A DNA stretch of 64,000 bases, taken from Moniliella sp. 'wahieum' (taxonomy: Eukaryota; Basidiomycota; Moniliellomycetes; Moniliellales; Moniliellaceae). Position numbers and translations under genes: made by a program. Each line of letters starts with the position of its first letter. Position 1 is the first letter of the stretch. Where the stretch lies: contig RSEE01000022.1 of NCBI GenBank assembly GCA_003971905.1, positions 1 to 64,000 of the forward strand, read 5' to 3'. A model generated the notes under the pieces. The model saw nothing but the letters and a program-made list of their open reading frames with translations, had not been told where the DNA came from and ran no database searches. Below, piece after piece: positions 35,740 to 47,645 of this stretch.

Positions 35740-36464
35740 TCAAATCTGGGCAAAGCGTGCCCTGGCCACCTTCTCCACGGCCTCCCGGACAGAACCTGGG
35801 TGGGTAGAGTAGACGGTGCGCGTCCCAGTGGGGGTCCAGGCCGAAGGCGCAGCAGTCGAGTAGAAGCGGCGATCGATCCGGTTGAGCTTCTTGGCGGTAC
35901 GTGCGTTGGAGTGGGTACGCTGTCCATTGACGGGGAACCCGAGCGCATGACGCCGACCACGCGTGGTGCCAATATGTTGTGGTGCATAATGTTGGCGCGG
36001 TACTCACGCTTGAGCTCAGCTTCGATCTTCAGTTGTCGCCCGGGGTCGAGTTGGGACGAAGGACGCTGTGCATTCGGAAGCAAAAGCTGCTCCTCCTCCG
36101 TCAAGCCCTTGCGCCCCGTCGATTCGGCGGCAAAGGAGCCAGCGGCGACAGCCACAGGCAACGCCGCCTGTCCGTACACGGGAGTCATGGCAGTCGGCAT
36201 AGGTGGAATCGCAGGCACAGATTGCGGCGACGACAGGTAAGCACTGAGCTCAGTCACTTGTGCCTCAGTCATCTCAGCGACCTTGGTCTCCATGTGGATG
36301 CCAAGACGGGCGCAGAGTGGTAAGATGTAGAGTACCCAATACCAAAGAAGTTGCGCAGCGCGAGCTATGGAGGACAAGAGTCAGTCGAGCGCCAGGCCGA
36401 GAGAGAGAGACGCAGACGTACGCGCACAAGCTTGTGGTCGGGCAGATGGGTGCCGAGGACGAAC
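35740..36464 (-). CDS. SWS2: mitochondrial small-subunit ribosomal protein uS13m
   Basis: [13 protein letters not shown] starts at 36464. After a short intron the second exon reads [16 protein letters not shown], then [20 protein letters not shown], the helix-two-turn-helix region of S13. A linker rich in Pro/Ala follows, then [36 protein letters not shown] and NARTAKKL, the basic rRNA-binding tail. The C-terminus ends [15 protein letters not shown] at 35740. A base is missing near 36318 (YHLCARLG) and another near 35968 (NILGTTRG). The linker between the head and the basic tail is longer than in bacterial S13, as in fungal mitochondrial homologues. The donor of the first intron is ambiguous (GTGCGT or GTACGT). 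Confidence 0.88.
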
Positions 36465-38426
36465 ATGCTGCCTCGCTGGGGACGGCGCCAACGTCAACGG
36501 GAAGGGGGGAAAGCAAGCTGCAGACAGGTGGTTGGTTAGGAGGGGTTGGACAGCAGCCAATGCGAAGAAGAAGGTCGGGCGATTATGTAACGCACGCCCT
36601 CCCGTGTCATCGATCTGTCATCGATCATCGATCATCGATCAGATCGATCATTCCCCCCCCAAGCAGAGGGCATGGCAGTTGTAGATTTCAAATCGGCCAG
36701 TAGGCAAAGGCTTGTTGTGTTGTAGGGGGCCCAAAGCCCACAGGGCCCGGGACGAGGCAACTAAGGCAACTAAGGAGGAAATGAAGGAACGGGCAATCCT
36801 TTGAGGATTGAAGCTAGTGAAGCACACAAGCGTTAACCGCTGACAAAGGACGAAGGGAAGATCGGAGAAGTCTAGGGCGATAAGACGAAAAGGTGAAGGA
36901 AGAGATGCAAGAACACGAGTGTCCCGCGTCTCGTTTGTTTTCCAAAACCTTCTGTCTAGCCGCAAACGCCACATAGCCACAGCCCTAGAAGCCCAATGGC
37001 ATTAATAGGCCACTGTCAAGGTAAGTGCCATTGATTACTGGCTCCAGATGAGGCCACCGAGTAGCGGAAGATGGAAAAGCTGGGGGGGGGGGGGGGAAGA
37101 GAACAGAAAGAAAGGGAGACTTGGAACCATCCGTCAGCAAAAAGACCCATTTTTGGTACAGCTGCCTCAATATATACCCTCAAAGTTAACCAACTTGCGA
37201 ATCATGTTGGGTGCGCAGTCGATCTCTTCAGTACCGACGGTAGGAAATGCGGGGGATCGACGGGGTGGATAGAGGAAAATGACTCAAGTATATATTCTCT
37301 CAGTTCAAAACAGCTGCAAAGTACTTGTATATGACGCACTGTGTTTGATATAAACCCGCTGCTGCATGAATGATGGTGTTGGACCGCGACCTTCCCGGTT
37401 ATACCACCAGTGTTGCTCCTGCTTGCCACAGACGGCACTATAGTTAACCCACATTGGATATTGGCGTCATCTTCCGGGTTGTTGGGATAGTACGATGGGT
37501 TGTAGCATGTAAAGCGAGCGGCACAGTGTCGTAAAAGTGTCTCAGGACGGCTTTTGGGAATGTTGTGTGCGACAGTAGCTCTGGTGGGAGAGACAATTGG
37601 GACCTGCTTTTATTATGTTAGAGCGGCATGGAAAGCACTATTAATCACGAAGGTGGCTTTTGAAATTTGAAGCTGGATCTATGCTCGGGGGGTATAGGAG
37701 GGCATGGCGCATAGACAAGTCAGATCTCAGACCTCAGATCGGGTGTGCCGCCATGTACAGTGTTAGTACTCTTCTGAGAAAGCTGACGGAGAGTACTGGA
37801 TAACGCTAGTATAACGGAGTACTTGGGATGGCACAGATCATCTCGGTTCCTACTCGTACAACTCATCGAACTCATCCCCGCATCCCCAACACGCCTATAA
37901 GAGTGTGTGTATTTATGCGACAAACATAAATGCAGCATCGTCGCGTGTGATATGGGATGGGCAATTACCGATTCTCTTCCGTTGCATGGTTAGTAGCAGG
38001 TTATTGACAACCAAAGGTACGGAGGCATGCAGATCCTTATGCGACGCGTGGATGCCGATCTATTTGAAGTCACTACTCACTAGTCAAGTTGGCGATCCTC
38101 CCTCGACTGTGCACGGCCTCCAATGGTCCCGACAGACGCGAGCAACGGCAGCAAGACGCGTCCTGGCACGATTTGCACGTCTTTGTTTGTTGCGCCGAGT
38201 AACGCGATATCAACAGAAGCAAAACACACGGTCCGGATGTTGCAAATACGCTATTTGCTCGGTATTTGGTCCCCCTTCTCTTAGTGTTTTCGCATCTCTG
38301 TCCCATCTTCACTTCCACCACCATTCTCCTGTCTCCCTCATTTCTTTCTTCGGTGGCCCATGAACCGTACACACGACCAACGCCTCTCCTTCTCCCATTC
38401 GGGATTGCCTTGCACTCTGGGGTGGG
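36465..38426. other. gene-free stretch
   Basis: No recognisable coding. Contains (ATCGATC)n words at 36612-36650, a poly-G run near 37083-37096 and the inverted repeat TCCTTTG/CAAAGGA (36797-36850) that encloses the word TTAACCGCTGACAAA. Confidence 0.5.
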
Positions 38427-39234
38427 GTGGGGGCGAAGACTACGACCGGTACAGAACTGTGGGCCATTCGTACCTCCATCCATGCTCCTCTAGCTTCCCG
38501 CCTAAGTCTCACCACCGACTTGGCCGAGGAAGAAGATGAACGCAACGACTTCCCTGTACTGTCAGCGGAAACATTGGAGCTGGTCATGCAACTTGACGTA
38601 TCTGACCCTTGGCCGTCTCTCGCGCCAGGAGATTGTCCAAGCCATCGCCCAGAAGGGCAAAGGGGGCGTCTCGAGTAGCAGATGCACTCCATTGAAAGGG
38701 GACGGATCCCCTATTCCGTGCCGGCCGCAAAGAGCATCAACGTCCGGTTCTCAATTCTCGGTTCCCATCCACTCATCTCCTTCGCCTAGCTCTTCAATAA
38801 AAACACCCTCGCTTGAGCAACGCGTCTTTCACCGCTCTTCATCCTGGAGTACACTATCTGCTTTCACCAGTACTGCCAGTACCTCTTCTGCCTCCGGTCG
38901 GTCCATCTACCTCACCCCCTACTTGACGCGGGGGATGACGTCCTTGTTGGAAGACGGAGAGAGGGGCGAAAGTCACTGCTACACCCCCACTCGATCACCT
39001 CGTCGCGTGTCCACAAGTATTTCGCCCTGTCTGTCCCTAAAGATGAAAGAGTGGGAAGAACCGAAGAGACGGGTCTCAACACGCCGTTCTTCCTTGCTCT
39101 CGCTCACAAAGTGGAATTCGCCCACGCTAGGGACTTTCGACCCATTCAAGTTAGAAGCCTTGCCTCCCCGCCTTATTTTCCGAGTCGGTAACATCCCACA
39201 AGCCTTCAACAAGCCTGGACCAAGTTCCCACTGA
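38427..39234 (+). CDS. hypothetical Ser-rich protein
   Basis: I do not recognise this family. One frame gives ERNDFPVLSAETLELVMQLD (38530-38600). After an apparent one-base frame change it continues LSRQEIVQAIAQKGKGG into a Ser/Thr/Pro-rich region with RSSSWSTLSAF, SIYLTPYLTRGMTSLLEDGE and RRVSTRRSSLLSLTKWNSP, and ends at 39234. The segment near LVMQLDVSDPW to IVQAIAQKGKG looks like a small folded helical piece and the remainder looks disordered. RRxS sites are possible kinase targets. The start is uncertain, because several upstream frames stay open to 38266. Confidence 0.4.
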
Positions 39235-42083
39235 GCAGGCGGGAGAGTTGAACCAGAGTGCGGACGCTGCTGCCACTTCGATGAGGGCACTCAACCGCAG
39301 GAAATATCAGATCGGGGCCTGGATGCGGGGTTTGTGTGGCGGGAAAGGAGCGATGGGGGGGGCTGTGATGAGGGTGTGGAAAAGTATTATGTACTAATTG
39401 TATTGTATTGGCAGTCTCTTGTTGTGCTTTTCAACCACGCCGTCAGCAGCCCCTGTTCCGTCCTAGCTCTGGCAGTGTTTGGTCCACTGGTAACCTGTCC
39501 CAAGCCCCGGATCCTTTACACACGTTATTATGCTCCAAGCCGGTGCTTACGCAGCCTTGCCAACAACGTGTAGCCGCCTCCACTTCACGCCCAAAAAGGC
39601 CTCTCCTGGTCCCTAGCTCCTCTCGGATCCAAAACTATTAGCCCAATCCACAACTACCGTGGGTTGTCCTTCCGTCTCCTAAGGGATTGTACCCCATAAA
39701 CCTAGTCGGTGACCCCTGGCGGGGCCTACCCGTAACAATATCGCCATTGCAAACTGCTCTACATATGGCATGAAGTCTTGCACCCCAACCTTGAGTCCCT
39801 CCGTTTTACACGGTTGGAACTACAAAAAGCATTCACTACAGTCCACTGGGAAGTTTAAACGAACCACTGTGATTGGGTTGGGGTAGGGTGGTAGAGGGGT
39901 GGAGGGTGGTGGTGGGACACACAAAGCCTGTTTTATGTTCAGCCAATATAACAGCCACTTGCGCGGGTGCTCGCATGCGGGAAGAGATAACGGGTCCACT
40001 GTGGGGAGAGAAACAAAATCAAGAGTCAACAAAAGGTTTGGATATAGGCGCGATGCTGGCGGGATGCATACGTGTGAGCTGCGTTCATAGAGGCCGCATT
40101 CTCATCGGCACCTCCCTCTCACTCTCTATCGAATGGCTGAATCGACGGAGATTGCAACATAAAGCGGGGACACATAAAAAGAAGCGCCCCCCAGGCTCTC
40201 TCAGCAGCCATTAATCATTAGATCATTTCTTGGCGTTTGCTGAGATAGCTGACATGCTGACAGTGGCGTCCACCCAATTCTTAATCAGGAAGCCAAGATC
40301 TGATGGCGTCGTCTTTTCTCGAACATGACACATACAGCACTATATCTCTCGCCCCACACAAGTGAGAGGCCGGGGTAACCGTCGGTGATAATAACATGTT
40401 GCTATCGTTGGTGGGTAAAAAGCAAGAGAGGACATGGTGCAAAGACACTAGGGAAAGAGCGAGACACGCGCTCGGGAGGAAGAGCTTGAGAATGGGAGCG
40501 AGAGCGATCAGCCACAAACTATGGCACTTTCCTTAGTCTTCTCCAGCTTCAAAACTTCATTGGTCCAACAGCATGCAGCATGCTCTATAGGGTGTCTCTC
40601 GGATTTTCCGCCGCATGATCGATGCATGATCATGACATGTGGCAGCATGATCTGATGCATATGAGGCAGGATTCCTCCTCTTCCTCCGCACTTTATCTCC
40701 GTCGTCGCTCAATAGATTCAAGCTCATTGAAACTGAGTTTATGCCCCTGAGGTCTGTCTCACTTTTCGCAGTCCGCAGGTGACACAGGCAGGATGAAAAC
40801 ATGGGAAGATACTAAAAGATTAGAGATGCTCGATGCGGGGGGTGGGGCAATGAAAAACTCTGTGCCCGTCGAGAGCTAGCGATCAATAAAGCGCCCTGCT
40901 TGGGCACATATATATGAGTTTAAAATGATATCTGTCCGCACGGTTTTGTGGAGAAGGCGCTCAAAACCACACGCTTGTGTTAACTCACACTGATGGCCTG
41001 AGGGAGGGTCACCGGTCAGCCGTGAGAAGAATCTATACTTTTTGGAAGTGTGGGAGAAAACACAATCAAAAACTTCCACGCAGAATACATCACAGTGGCG
41101 GCGACACTCTTTCGCAGGCCGCGAGCGCGAACGAAGCGTTGAGCTGTCAGCATTTCGGACGAGACGAGTGGGAGCGATTGTGGTGATGCCACGATAGAAG
41201 GGGCACTGAAAGCCTAATGTCACCAGGATGGCGTCCACACCCGCCACAGGTCGATCTTTCAGACGAGTACAGCCGAGCGCTGACCCGGCGCGACTGACAG
41301 ATCCACACACTGCCCCCATGTTGGGTTTTCCCCCGGGTCCGGGGGCAGTGTGCAGGTGACGTCAAATACATTAATCATTCGACATTGATTGGCGGCGCGC
41401 GCGTTCCCCTGCGTTCCCCCGCACCCCGGCACCGGGCAAGCCTTGCGCCACACCCCCCCAAAAAACAGAGTGTGTCGTAACGGCAACCAACACTACTCGC
41501 TTCTTCCCTTGCAGTGCAGTGCATCTGACTGGTGAGTGACTGGCTTGGGCTGCCCGTCTGGCTTGGCGCCCACCTGCACTTTCGCTTAGAACGGCCGGCG
41601 TCTCGGCTGGTTCTCTGGATCGCCATCGTTGGTTTTGATGATTCAAAAGAAGAAGAGAAGAGACAAAAGGGCAGTCTCTGTCCTGCGGCAAGCTAATTGG
41701 CTGTCTAACGCCCAGCCACCCGGAGCAGAACCCCACCTCATCCCCTCCTCCAGCCCCCCGCCCCCATGCGCAAAAAGCGGTGTGGCTCTCATCACGCGTT
41801 GCATGCCATCGTCAGCGACCGCCACCCTGGAGACACGCCACTGCATCTCATCCCTATATGTGTTTCGTATAGACCAAGTTGCCCGACCCGGTGGTGCAGG
41901 GTCGAGGACATGTCGTTCCGCGTTCGGTGGATAGCCACCTACTAGCCAAATAAAACGCGCCCCACCCTCTTCGCACCCCCACCATCCACGCAATCCTCCG
42001 TACTCTTCAGGACCAGCCACCCGGGCCTGCCGCACTACTCGAGCGATACCCACTACGCTCTCATCACCCCCCCCGATACCACC
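39235..42083. other. long gene-free stretch
   Basis: Lower GC than the genes and no domain-bearing frame. Contains a cluster of ATGATC/CATGATC words (40600-40660), the 12-bp inverted repeat at 41306-41352 and a pyrimidine-rich leader before the aldo-keto reductase gene. Confidence 0.5.
41306..41352. repeat. perfect 12-bp inverted repeat with 23-nt loop
   Basis: CACACTGCCCCC at 41306-41317 is matched exactly by GGGGGCAGTGTG at 41341-41352. The loop holds CCCCCGGG. A stable stem-loop could form in DNA or RNA. Confidence 0.85.
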
Positions 42084-43222
42084 ATGTCGATCCCATTCCG
42101 CACCCTCGGCGGCACGGCATCCGATACCCCTGTTGGCGCCAGTGCGTGTTGTACCCATTTTCCCACCCGAAGCAACGGGCTGAAGGCGGGACTGCTAACG
42201 TTACTTCCTTTGCCGCAGTTGGCTACGGCGCCCTCGAACTCACCTGGACCACAACACCCCTTCCGATGAACAGGCTTTTGAAGTGTTACGCCGCCCTAGA
42301 AGCGGGCACGACCTTCTGGGTGTTTGGCACTACTATTCCATGGACCAAACAATGGACAATCTCCTCTTCTTGCCCGTTACTTTTCCGCCTTCCCGCAAAA
42401 CGCCGCGCATGTATTCCTAGCTGTCAAGGGCGGCTTTTGCCCTTTAACGACTTGACACGCACCCAGTCCAGCATCGAGACGTTGCGACAAGAGCTCTCGG
42501 CTGCGTACCGTTCACTCAACCGGCATAAGCGCATTGACCTCTTTATTGGCACGCAAGGAGAGCCACATGAAGAACAAGCAAATCGGCAAGACGCTCAAGA
42601 AGTCGTGGCCGAGGGCTTGGCAAGGCACGTTGGCCTGTGCGGTCTCGGCGCAGACTATTCGGGAAGTCAATGCCATTGTCCCTCTGACCGCTGTCGAGGC
42701 AGAATACAACCCTACCGCCCTCGACATTGAGAAGGAAGGTATCTTGGCCACGTTGAAAGAGCTGCAAATCGCATTGATTGCCTCCCGGCCCCTGTCCCGC
42801 GGGGTCTTTACTGGTGCCCTTAAAACCCGATATGACCTGCCCGAAGGCGATCCGCGGCAGGCGATGCCCCGCTTCTCAGACGAATTGTTCTACCATAACC
42901 TTGCCTTGGCCGAGCCGGTGGCAGAAATTGCAGCCCGAGAGGGGATCCCTCTGTTCAACTGGTGCTAGCTTGGGAATTGGCTCAATACGACAAACTCATT
43001 CCAATCCCTGGAACTACCCATCCTGACTTGGTCGCTGAGAATGCGGACGCTGCCAACCTGATCTTGTCCCCTGAACTCAAGCAAGAGCTACGCGATGTAT
43101 TTGAAGCCCTGGGCCCACAGGTCAAAGGCGAACGCCATTCCGAGACGGTGTCAAGATCATCTACACTTGATCCCTCAGTCGCGAACGACCCTCCTCTCTC
43201 CCCTCTGATACCTTCTCCATAG
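42084..43222 (+). CDS. aldo-keto reductase (pyridoxal reductase-like)
   Basis: The NADPH-dependent aldo-keto reductase fold is visible from MSIPFRTLGGTA. A GTGCGT intron (from 42141) joins VGA to IGYGALELTWTT. The middle gives ARYFSAFPQNAAHVFLAVKG, with the catalytic-Lys strand, then SIETLRQELSAAYRSLNRHK, with RIDLF as the strand after it. C-terminal blocks read NAIVPLTAVEAEYNPTALDI, IALIASRPLSRGVFTG, LIPIPGTTHPDLVAENADAA and LSPELKQELRDVFEALG. The pattern is closest to the pyridoxal/pyridoxine reductase group, but the substrate cannot be fixed. Several one-base losses (for example near 42264) shift the frame, so either the sequence is poor here or the gene is decaying. It is the first of three oxidoreductase genes within 5 kb. 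Confidence 0.8.
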
Positions 43223-44045
43223 TTCATTTGAATTGTTGCATTTACCACATGTTGTTTTGAGTCGTATCAGATCTCAGAGGACACAAGACTACTATTACAG
43301 TCACATATCGATAGCGGAAGACAGGTGATATAGGCATGTGGGCCGGTGCAGCGGTGAAGCAAGAGATGGTGGTACAATTTATATAGAGAGGTACAGACTA
43401 TGACTCCCCTTGAGTACCATGTGGCACTAAGCGTAGCTGTCGTGCCCAGACTATCGCAGTCTCTCGGAGTGACCAGGGAGGATGGAAGTGTCGGCACAGC
43501 CGAGGTAACAGTAACAGTAAGTAGGACTCACCCTTCTCTCTTGTCAATTGTATTATTACAGCACTACCGCACTCTGATAGTTAGCACCACTGCATTTTTC
43601 GGGAGCTCCGAGAGCTCCGTTGCCTGTTGTGGGGTTTGTGGAGTGGCGAATGGCATCTGATTCATAGTTTCTCATCTCTATATTTAGTTCAATCGCGATC
43701 TTTACTATTCTCCTTCATAGCTTACACCACCACTATCCGTACAGGATGGACACTGTACGTTTCGAAATCCCTCGTATGCGCCTGCCCAGGCGAGCCCAGG
43801 CGAGTGTGTATGTTGACGCGTGTATGGGGTGAAGGAACGCTTTGGTACGTGCGAGCGTTGCCACGCCCTCACTCTATCTATTACCGTGACCGCGACGGGG
43901 TTTGGCTATGTGGGATGTGCCTGCGCAGATAACTCGTTTCTTGCATATGGTGATGAATCCACACCCCATTGTCATTTCTGGGAAACTCGCAGCTTGGCAT
44001 ATAGGTCCAAAACGAGTGGGGGCAGATAGGCTGGGGCAGCGGCAG
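43223..44045. other. intergenic stretch
   Basis: Separates the convergent aldo-keto reductase and dioxygenase genes. No gene or clear signal beyond short AT-rich tracts. Confidence 0.5.
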
Positions 44046-45278
44046 CTAGGTGGGCTGCGGGCTGGAAAGCCAAGGGTACCAGCGCTGGACTACGTTGGGG
44101 TGGGAGCGGACGAGCACCTGGGTGGCAATGACACCATAAGGCTCGCCATCCGCCGCGTGCAAGTCAGCTTCTGGGACCTCCGACCGTCGCTCCCCTCCCC
44201 GTGCAGCACGTGCACGATCGGCCGCCGCGTAGACAGCAGCACCAATGGGCAAGCCACGCCGAACAACCGCATTCAAAGCTGGGGTGGAGAAGTAGGCGAC
44301 CGAGAGCCGGTCTTGTTTGCTTTGAGAGGGGATGGTGACGCGGTGGGTGGCGGCACGGACGAGACCGTGGGTGAGGACCTCAAACTGCTGGCCAAAGTTG
44401 ACGATCACTGCATCTTCCACCGCCGGAACCGGTAGCCAGGTCCCGTCCAAATCCTCTACCTCCAAACCGGGCACATCGCTTACAGCCAACAGAGTGAGCC
44501 ACCCTCCGTCGCGATGGGCTCCCACGCCCTGTGTGCCGGTCCCCTGAACTCCATTCGAACGTTGCACCCCGTCCACCACCTCGCCCGTGGGGTAGCGGAT
44601 GGTCTTGAGACGTGCGTAGGGGAGCGTCTTGTCCTCTGCTCCTGGGATCGGTTGGTACTCAACTGCTCTTACGTCCGGCTTGGGCTGGCCAATGAATGCC
44701 AGCAGCGCCCCCTCTTCGAGCCAAGCGCTGCCTCAATCGCGCCCGTCAGGCTCTCGTTCACGCTGGTGCAGAGGAGAACCAAGATTTGACTGTCGCTTCG
44801 TGACCGGGCAGCACTTGGTCCGACACGTACTGGTTCGGGCCATACAGCCGGACGTAGTCGGGCCCGGCTCGGGTCCACACCCTTTTCGATCAGTTGGTTC
44901 CAAAGTGCAGGACGAACGTCCGTTCCAAAGTCGATCTGGTCACGATTGTCGACCCGCATTGCGGGTACGCTCTTCGGCAAAGGGGCTGTACCCGCGAAAG
45001 TGCGGGAGTTGGTCATGGAGATGGCCAGGCGTTGCTCCAGCGGCAGCGCAAAGAACTGGGCCGACAGGTCGAAGAGGCGTTGGCGGAGCGTGCCTTGGTC
45101 CAGGGGCTGTGCTGGAGATGGAAGAAGCCAAGGCCAACGGCCGCGTCGCGGAGCTGGACCAAAACTGGCGTTGGCTATCGGGGGTAGCGCTGGGACCGGA
45201 CCAGTTGCGCCAATCAAGGACAGGGAACTTTGGGGCAGATCCTGTGGGCGGTGGGGCGGGGAGGGACGAGGGTGACAT
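44046..45278 (-). CDS. 2-oxoglutarate/Fe(II)-dependent dioxygenase (isopenicillin N synthase-like)
   Basis: N-terminal MSPSSLPAPPPTGSAPKFPV and LDWRNWSG are followed by VQLRDAAVGLGFFHLQH, the DIOX_N motif. RLFDLSAQFFALPLEQR, then GYSPFAEERT and DNRDQIDFG complete the N domain. The catalytic double-stranded helix shows GAHRDGGWLTLL (HxD ligands), VLTHGLVRAATHRV (third His ligand) and RLSVAYF, whose Arg binds 2-oxoglutarate. The end at 44046 is WYPWLSSPQPT. Length and motif order fit plant and fungal DIOX enzymes that hydroxylate, desaturate or ring-close small molecules, so a role in secondary metabolism is possible. At least two single-base losses break the frame. The start at 45278 gives the shortest leader before the conserved FPVLDW, and upstream GGT repeats argue against a longer protein. 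Confidence 0.82.
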
Positions 45279-45300
45279 ATCGGATCCGCTGCACGATAGG

Positions 45301-45340
45301 TGTTGGTGGTGGTGGTAGTGGTGGTGGTGGTGGCGGTAGT
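45301..45340. repeat. (GGT)n triplet repeat in dioxygenase 5' flank
   Basis: GGTGGT/GTAGTG triplets just upstream of the dioxygenase start. A second such array lies upstream of the neighbouring oxidase gene (46861-46935). Confidence 0.8.
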
Positions 45341-45676
45341 ATGGGTGCGGGAAGCAGCGTGCGCCCACAGTGATGCCAGTTGCGTCTGTGCCATCATCGA
45401 CATCATCATTTAATCGGAATGGCGTGATGGCTAACACGGTCCAGTCGTAAGTACACAGAAACTGCGCTCTGCTCTAATTGTGGCGGCGCCGCCCTCTTCG
45501 AGACATGGGGCGTGTGTATTTTAATGGATGCTCAGTGCGCGCTCATGCTCTCAGGGATGTCAGTCTAAACACCCTCTACATTTTCTTGGAGCGAGCACGA
45601 CGTGCGTGAGTATTGGCATTTACATTTGATGCATTAGAGGAACGGTACGGTAGGCTGAACCACACTACCAGGACGA

Positions 45677-46857
45677 TCACGCACGCAGGCCTCCGACCTC
45701 GGCACTGTGGGCCTTGCCCTCGTAGATCATCTCCGCCATCACCTTGCCCGTGCCAGGACCGAGGGTGATGCCCCAGCAGTGTGGCCAGCGGCAATGTACA
45801 GGCCTGTCTCCGGAAGCCGTCAATCAGCGGCCCACGGAACGCCCCGGCCGGAAGATAGCAAGCATGCCTCGAGCAGCGCACCGTCGCCCAGACAAGTGGG
45901 GGCAATGATGCGGATTGCTCCATCAGTTTTTGGTCTGTCGCGGCTCGTATCCAATGTCGTCCGCCAGCGCTGGTAACGGTTCGTTGTCCGAGCCGCCACA
46001 AATGTACACCGTTCCATCACCGCGGGCGTAAATCTCCGGTCCGCGCGCCACGATCCCCGTGTCACCAAAGCGCATGTCAGTGAACAGGCAGTGTGCGGTG
46101 GTAGGTCGGGTTCCGCGAAGGATGATCGAATGGGCTCGGGAACCACCGACGGTACGGCCTTTCCGAGCAACCTTGCTGTGGTACAGTAAACTGGTAGGTT
46201 GGATCAAACTCTTGAACACTCTCCGGTCCAAGGGCCGGCGGCCACTACTACCCGATCGCAATCCAGCGTCTCGGAGTGAGCACCATCCACACTCGCAATC
46301 ACCAGGCCCTTGATCGTGTCCTCTTCCGAGAGGAGAATCTGAGTGGCCTTGGTGCCCACAAGGCACTCGACGCCTTGTTCCTTGCACGCCTCCTCCACCA
46401 AGTACTCGACGAGGAACTTGGGCGTGACCTGAGCTGTCGATCCTTTGCCGCCCATGTGCTTGGTGGAAGTGACAATCTTGGGGTCGATCCAGTGAAGCTC
46501 CTTGGGCACTTGGAGCGATGTTTGGAGGTGTCATGTTGACTTGCAATGTTTCGACCTCGCGGTACCCCCAGCGCTCCACGCCATTTCCCTCTTCGGCCAG
46601 GTCCTTGTGCAGCTGGTAGCTGAGACGCCAAACTTGAAGTAGAGAAGCCATGCCAGTCGCGGCCAAGAAACCGCCGGAACGACCGCTGGCGGACGCAGCC
46701 AGCTCATAGCTTGCCTCAAGAAGGGTCACCTTGCTGCCTGGTGGGCGGTAGGGGTGCTTGGCCATGTAATACAGAATGGACGCGCCAATGATGCCGCCGC
46801 CAATGATGACAACATGCGTGGGGGGGTGTGGGTATGGGTGTGCTGGAAAGAGGACAT
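45677..46857 (-). CDS. FAD-dependent oxidoreductase (DAO family, Tda3-like)
   Basis: The start at 46857 (CGCCATGTC) leads after a His/Thr-rich stretch into IIGGGIIGASILYYMAKHP, the FAD-binding Rossmann fold with GxGxxG. KVTLLEASYELAASASGRSG continues it, and RSGG is the covalent-flavin or active-loop region of the DAO fold. LGDGALLEACLLSSGRG and YIAAGHCCWGITLGPGTGKV (GHxxWGxxxGPxTG) give the C-terminal FAD motif. The end EVGGLRA lies at 45677. It resembles the Tda3-type fungal branch of the FAD-dependent amino acid oxidase family. The substrate is unknown. A C is missing in the C run near 46820, which shifts the frame between the leader and the Rossmann motif, and other shifts occur downstream. 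It runs in the same direction as the dioxygenase downstream. Confidence 0.82.
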
Positions 46858-46860
46858 GGC

Positions 46861-46935
46861 GGTGGTAGTGGTGGTGGTAGTAGTGGTGGTGTGGTGGTGG
46901 TGGTGGTGTGGTGGTGAGGTGGTGGTGGCGACGGT
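46861..46935. repeat. (GGT)n/(GGTGGTGT)n triplet repeat
   Basis: A 75-bp GGT/GTG-rich array that begins 3 bp upstream of the start codon of the FAD oxidase, hence in its 5' UTR. Confidence 0.85.
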
Positions 46936-47645
46936 GGCAAGAAGATGCTGCGCTGCCGTTCGGTCATAAGCGCGGTAGCAGTCGCAGGCCCCCAGCAGGA
47001 CCGTCGGCATTAGGTTGGATCGGTGCAAGGGGCTTACTCAGATTGCACAATTTATCATAATCACCGTAATCCCGCAACCCAGCATGGCGTTGCCACCCTG
47101 CTTCTGCCGCGAGTGGCCCAGTGCGTGCCGGTACTGAGCTCTGGGTAGCTTACCTGGGCGCCTGAGTCCCGATGATATCGACAGGCGTGAGTCTTATATA
47201 TATCGAGGGAAGAAACATGGCTGACAGCTGCCCTCGCTCCCTGCTCGCGTTGCATGTCTTCTCCCGTCTCACCACCATGGTTCTACGGTAGGTTACGTTT
47301 CCTTTTAGCTCTATGGACGAAGTGAGGTACAAAGATATGCACAATGCATAACACCTGCGATCGACCATCCGAGCTACGCATCATACCACGCTCTGGGCGT
47401 CTCTGTTGCGATGGCACGCCCAAACACATGAGCCAGCAGAGCAGGTTAAAGGGATGAAAATGGATGATCGATGGTGGAAGTGAGGTGAGGATGAGGGAAA
47501 GATGAGGATGGGGGGTGTGGATTGAATGATGATCTTGATTATGGCGATGAAGCGAGGGGGGAGAGATAAGATGCGTGAAGGAGACGCTTTGGTACCACGA
47601 TTGCACTGCATAAATAGCCACTTTAGACTGATTCCAAGCCACAAG
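46936..47645. other. intergenic stretch, FAD oxidase to Prm10
   Basis: No gene supported. A TATATATA box lies at 47196-47203 and may belong to the oxidase promoter. Confidence 0.45.

Noticed and set aside
40876-41319. Minus-strand open frame of 147 codons
   Set aside because: No family resemblance and no start context. It crosses the inverted repeat at 41306 and looks like chance.
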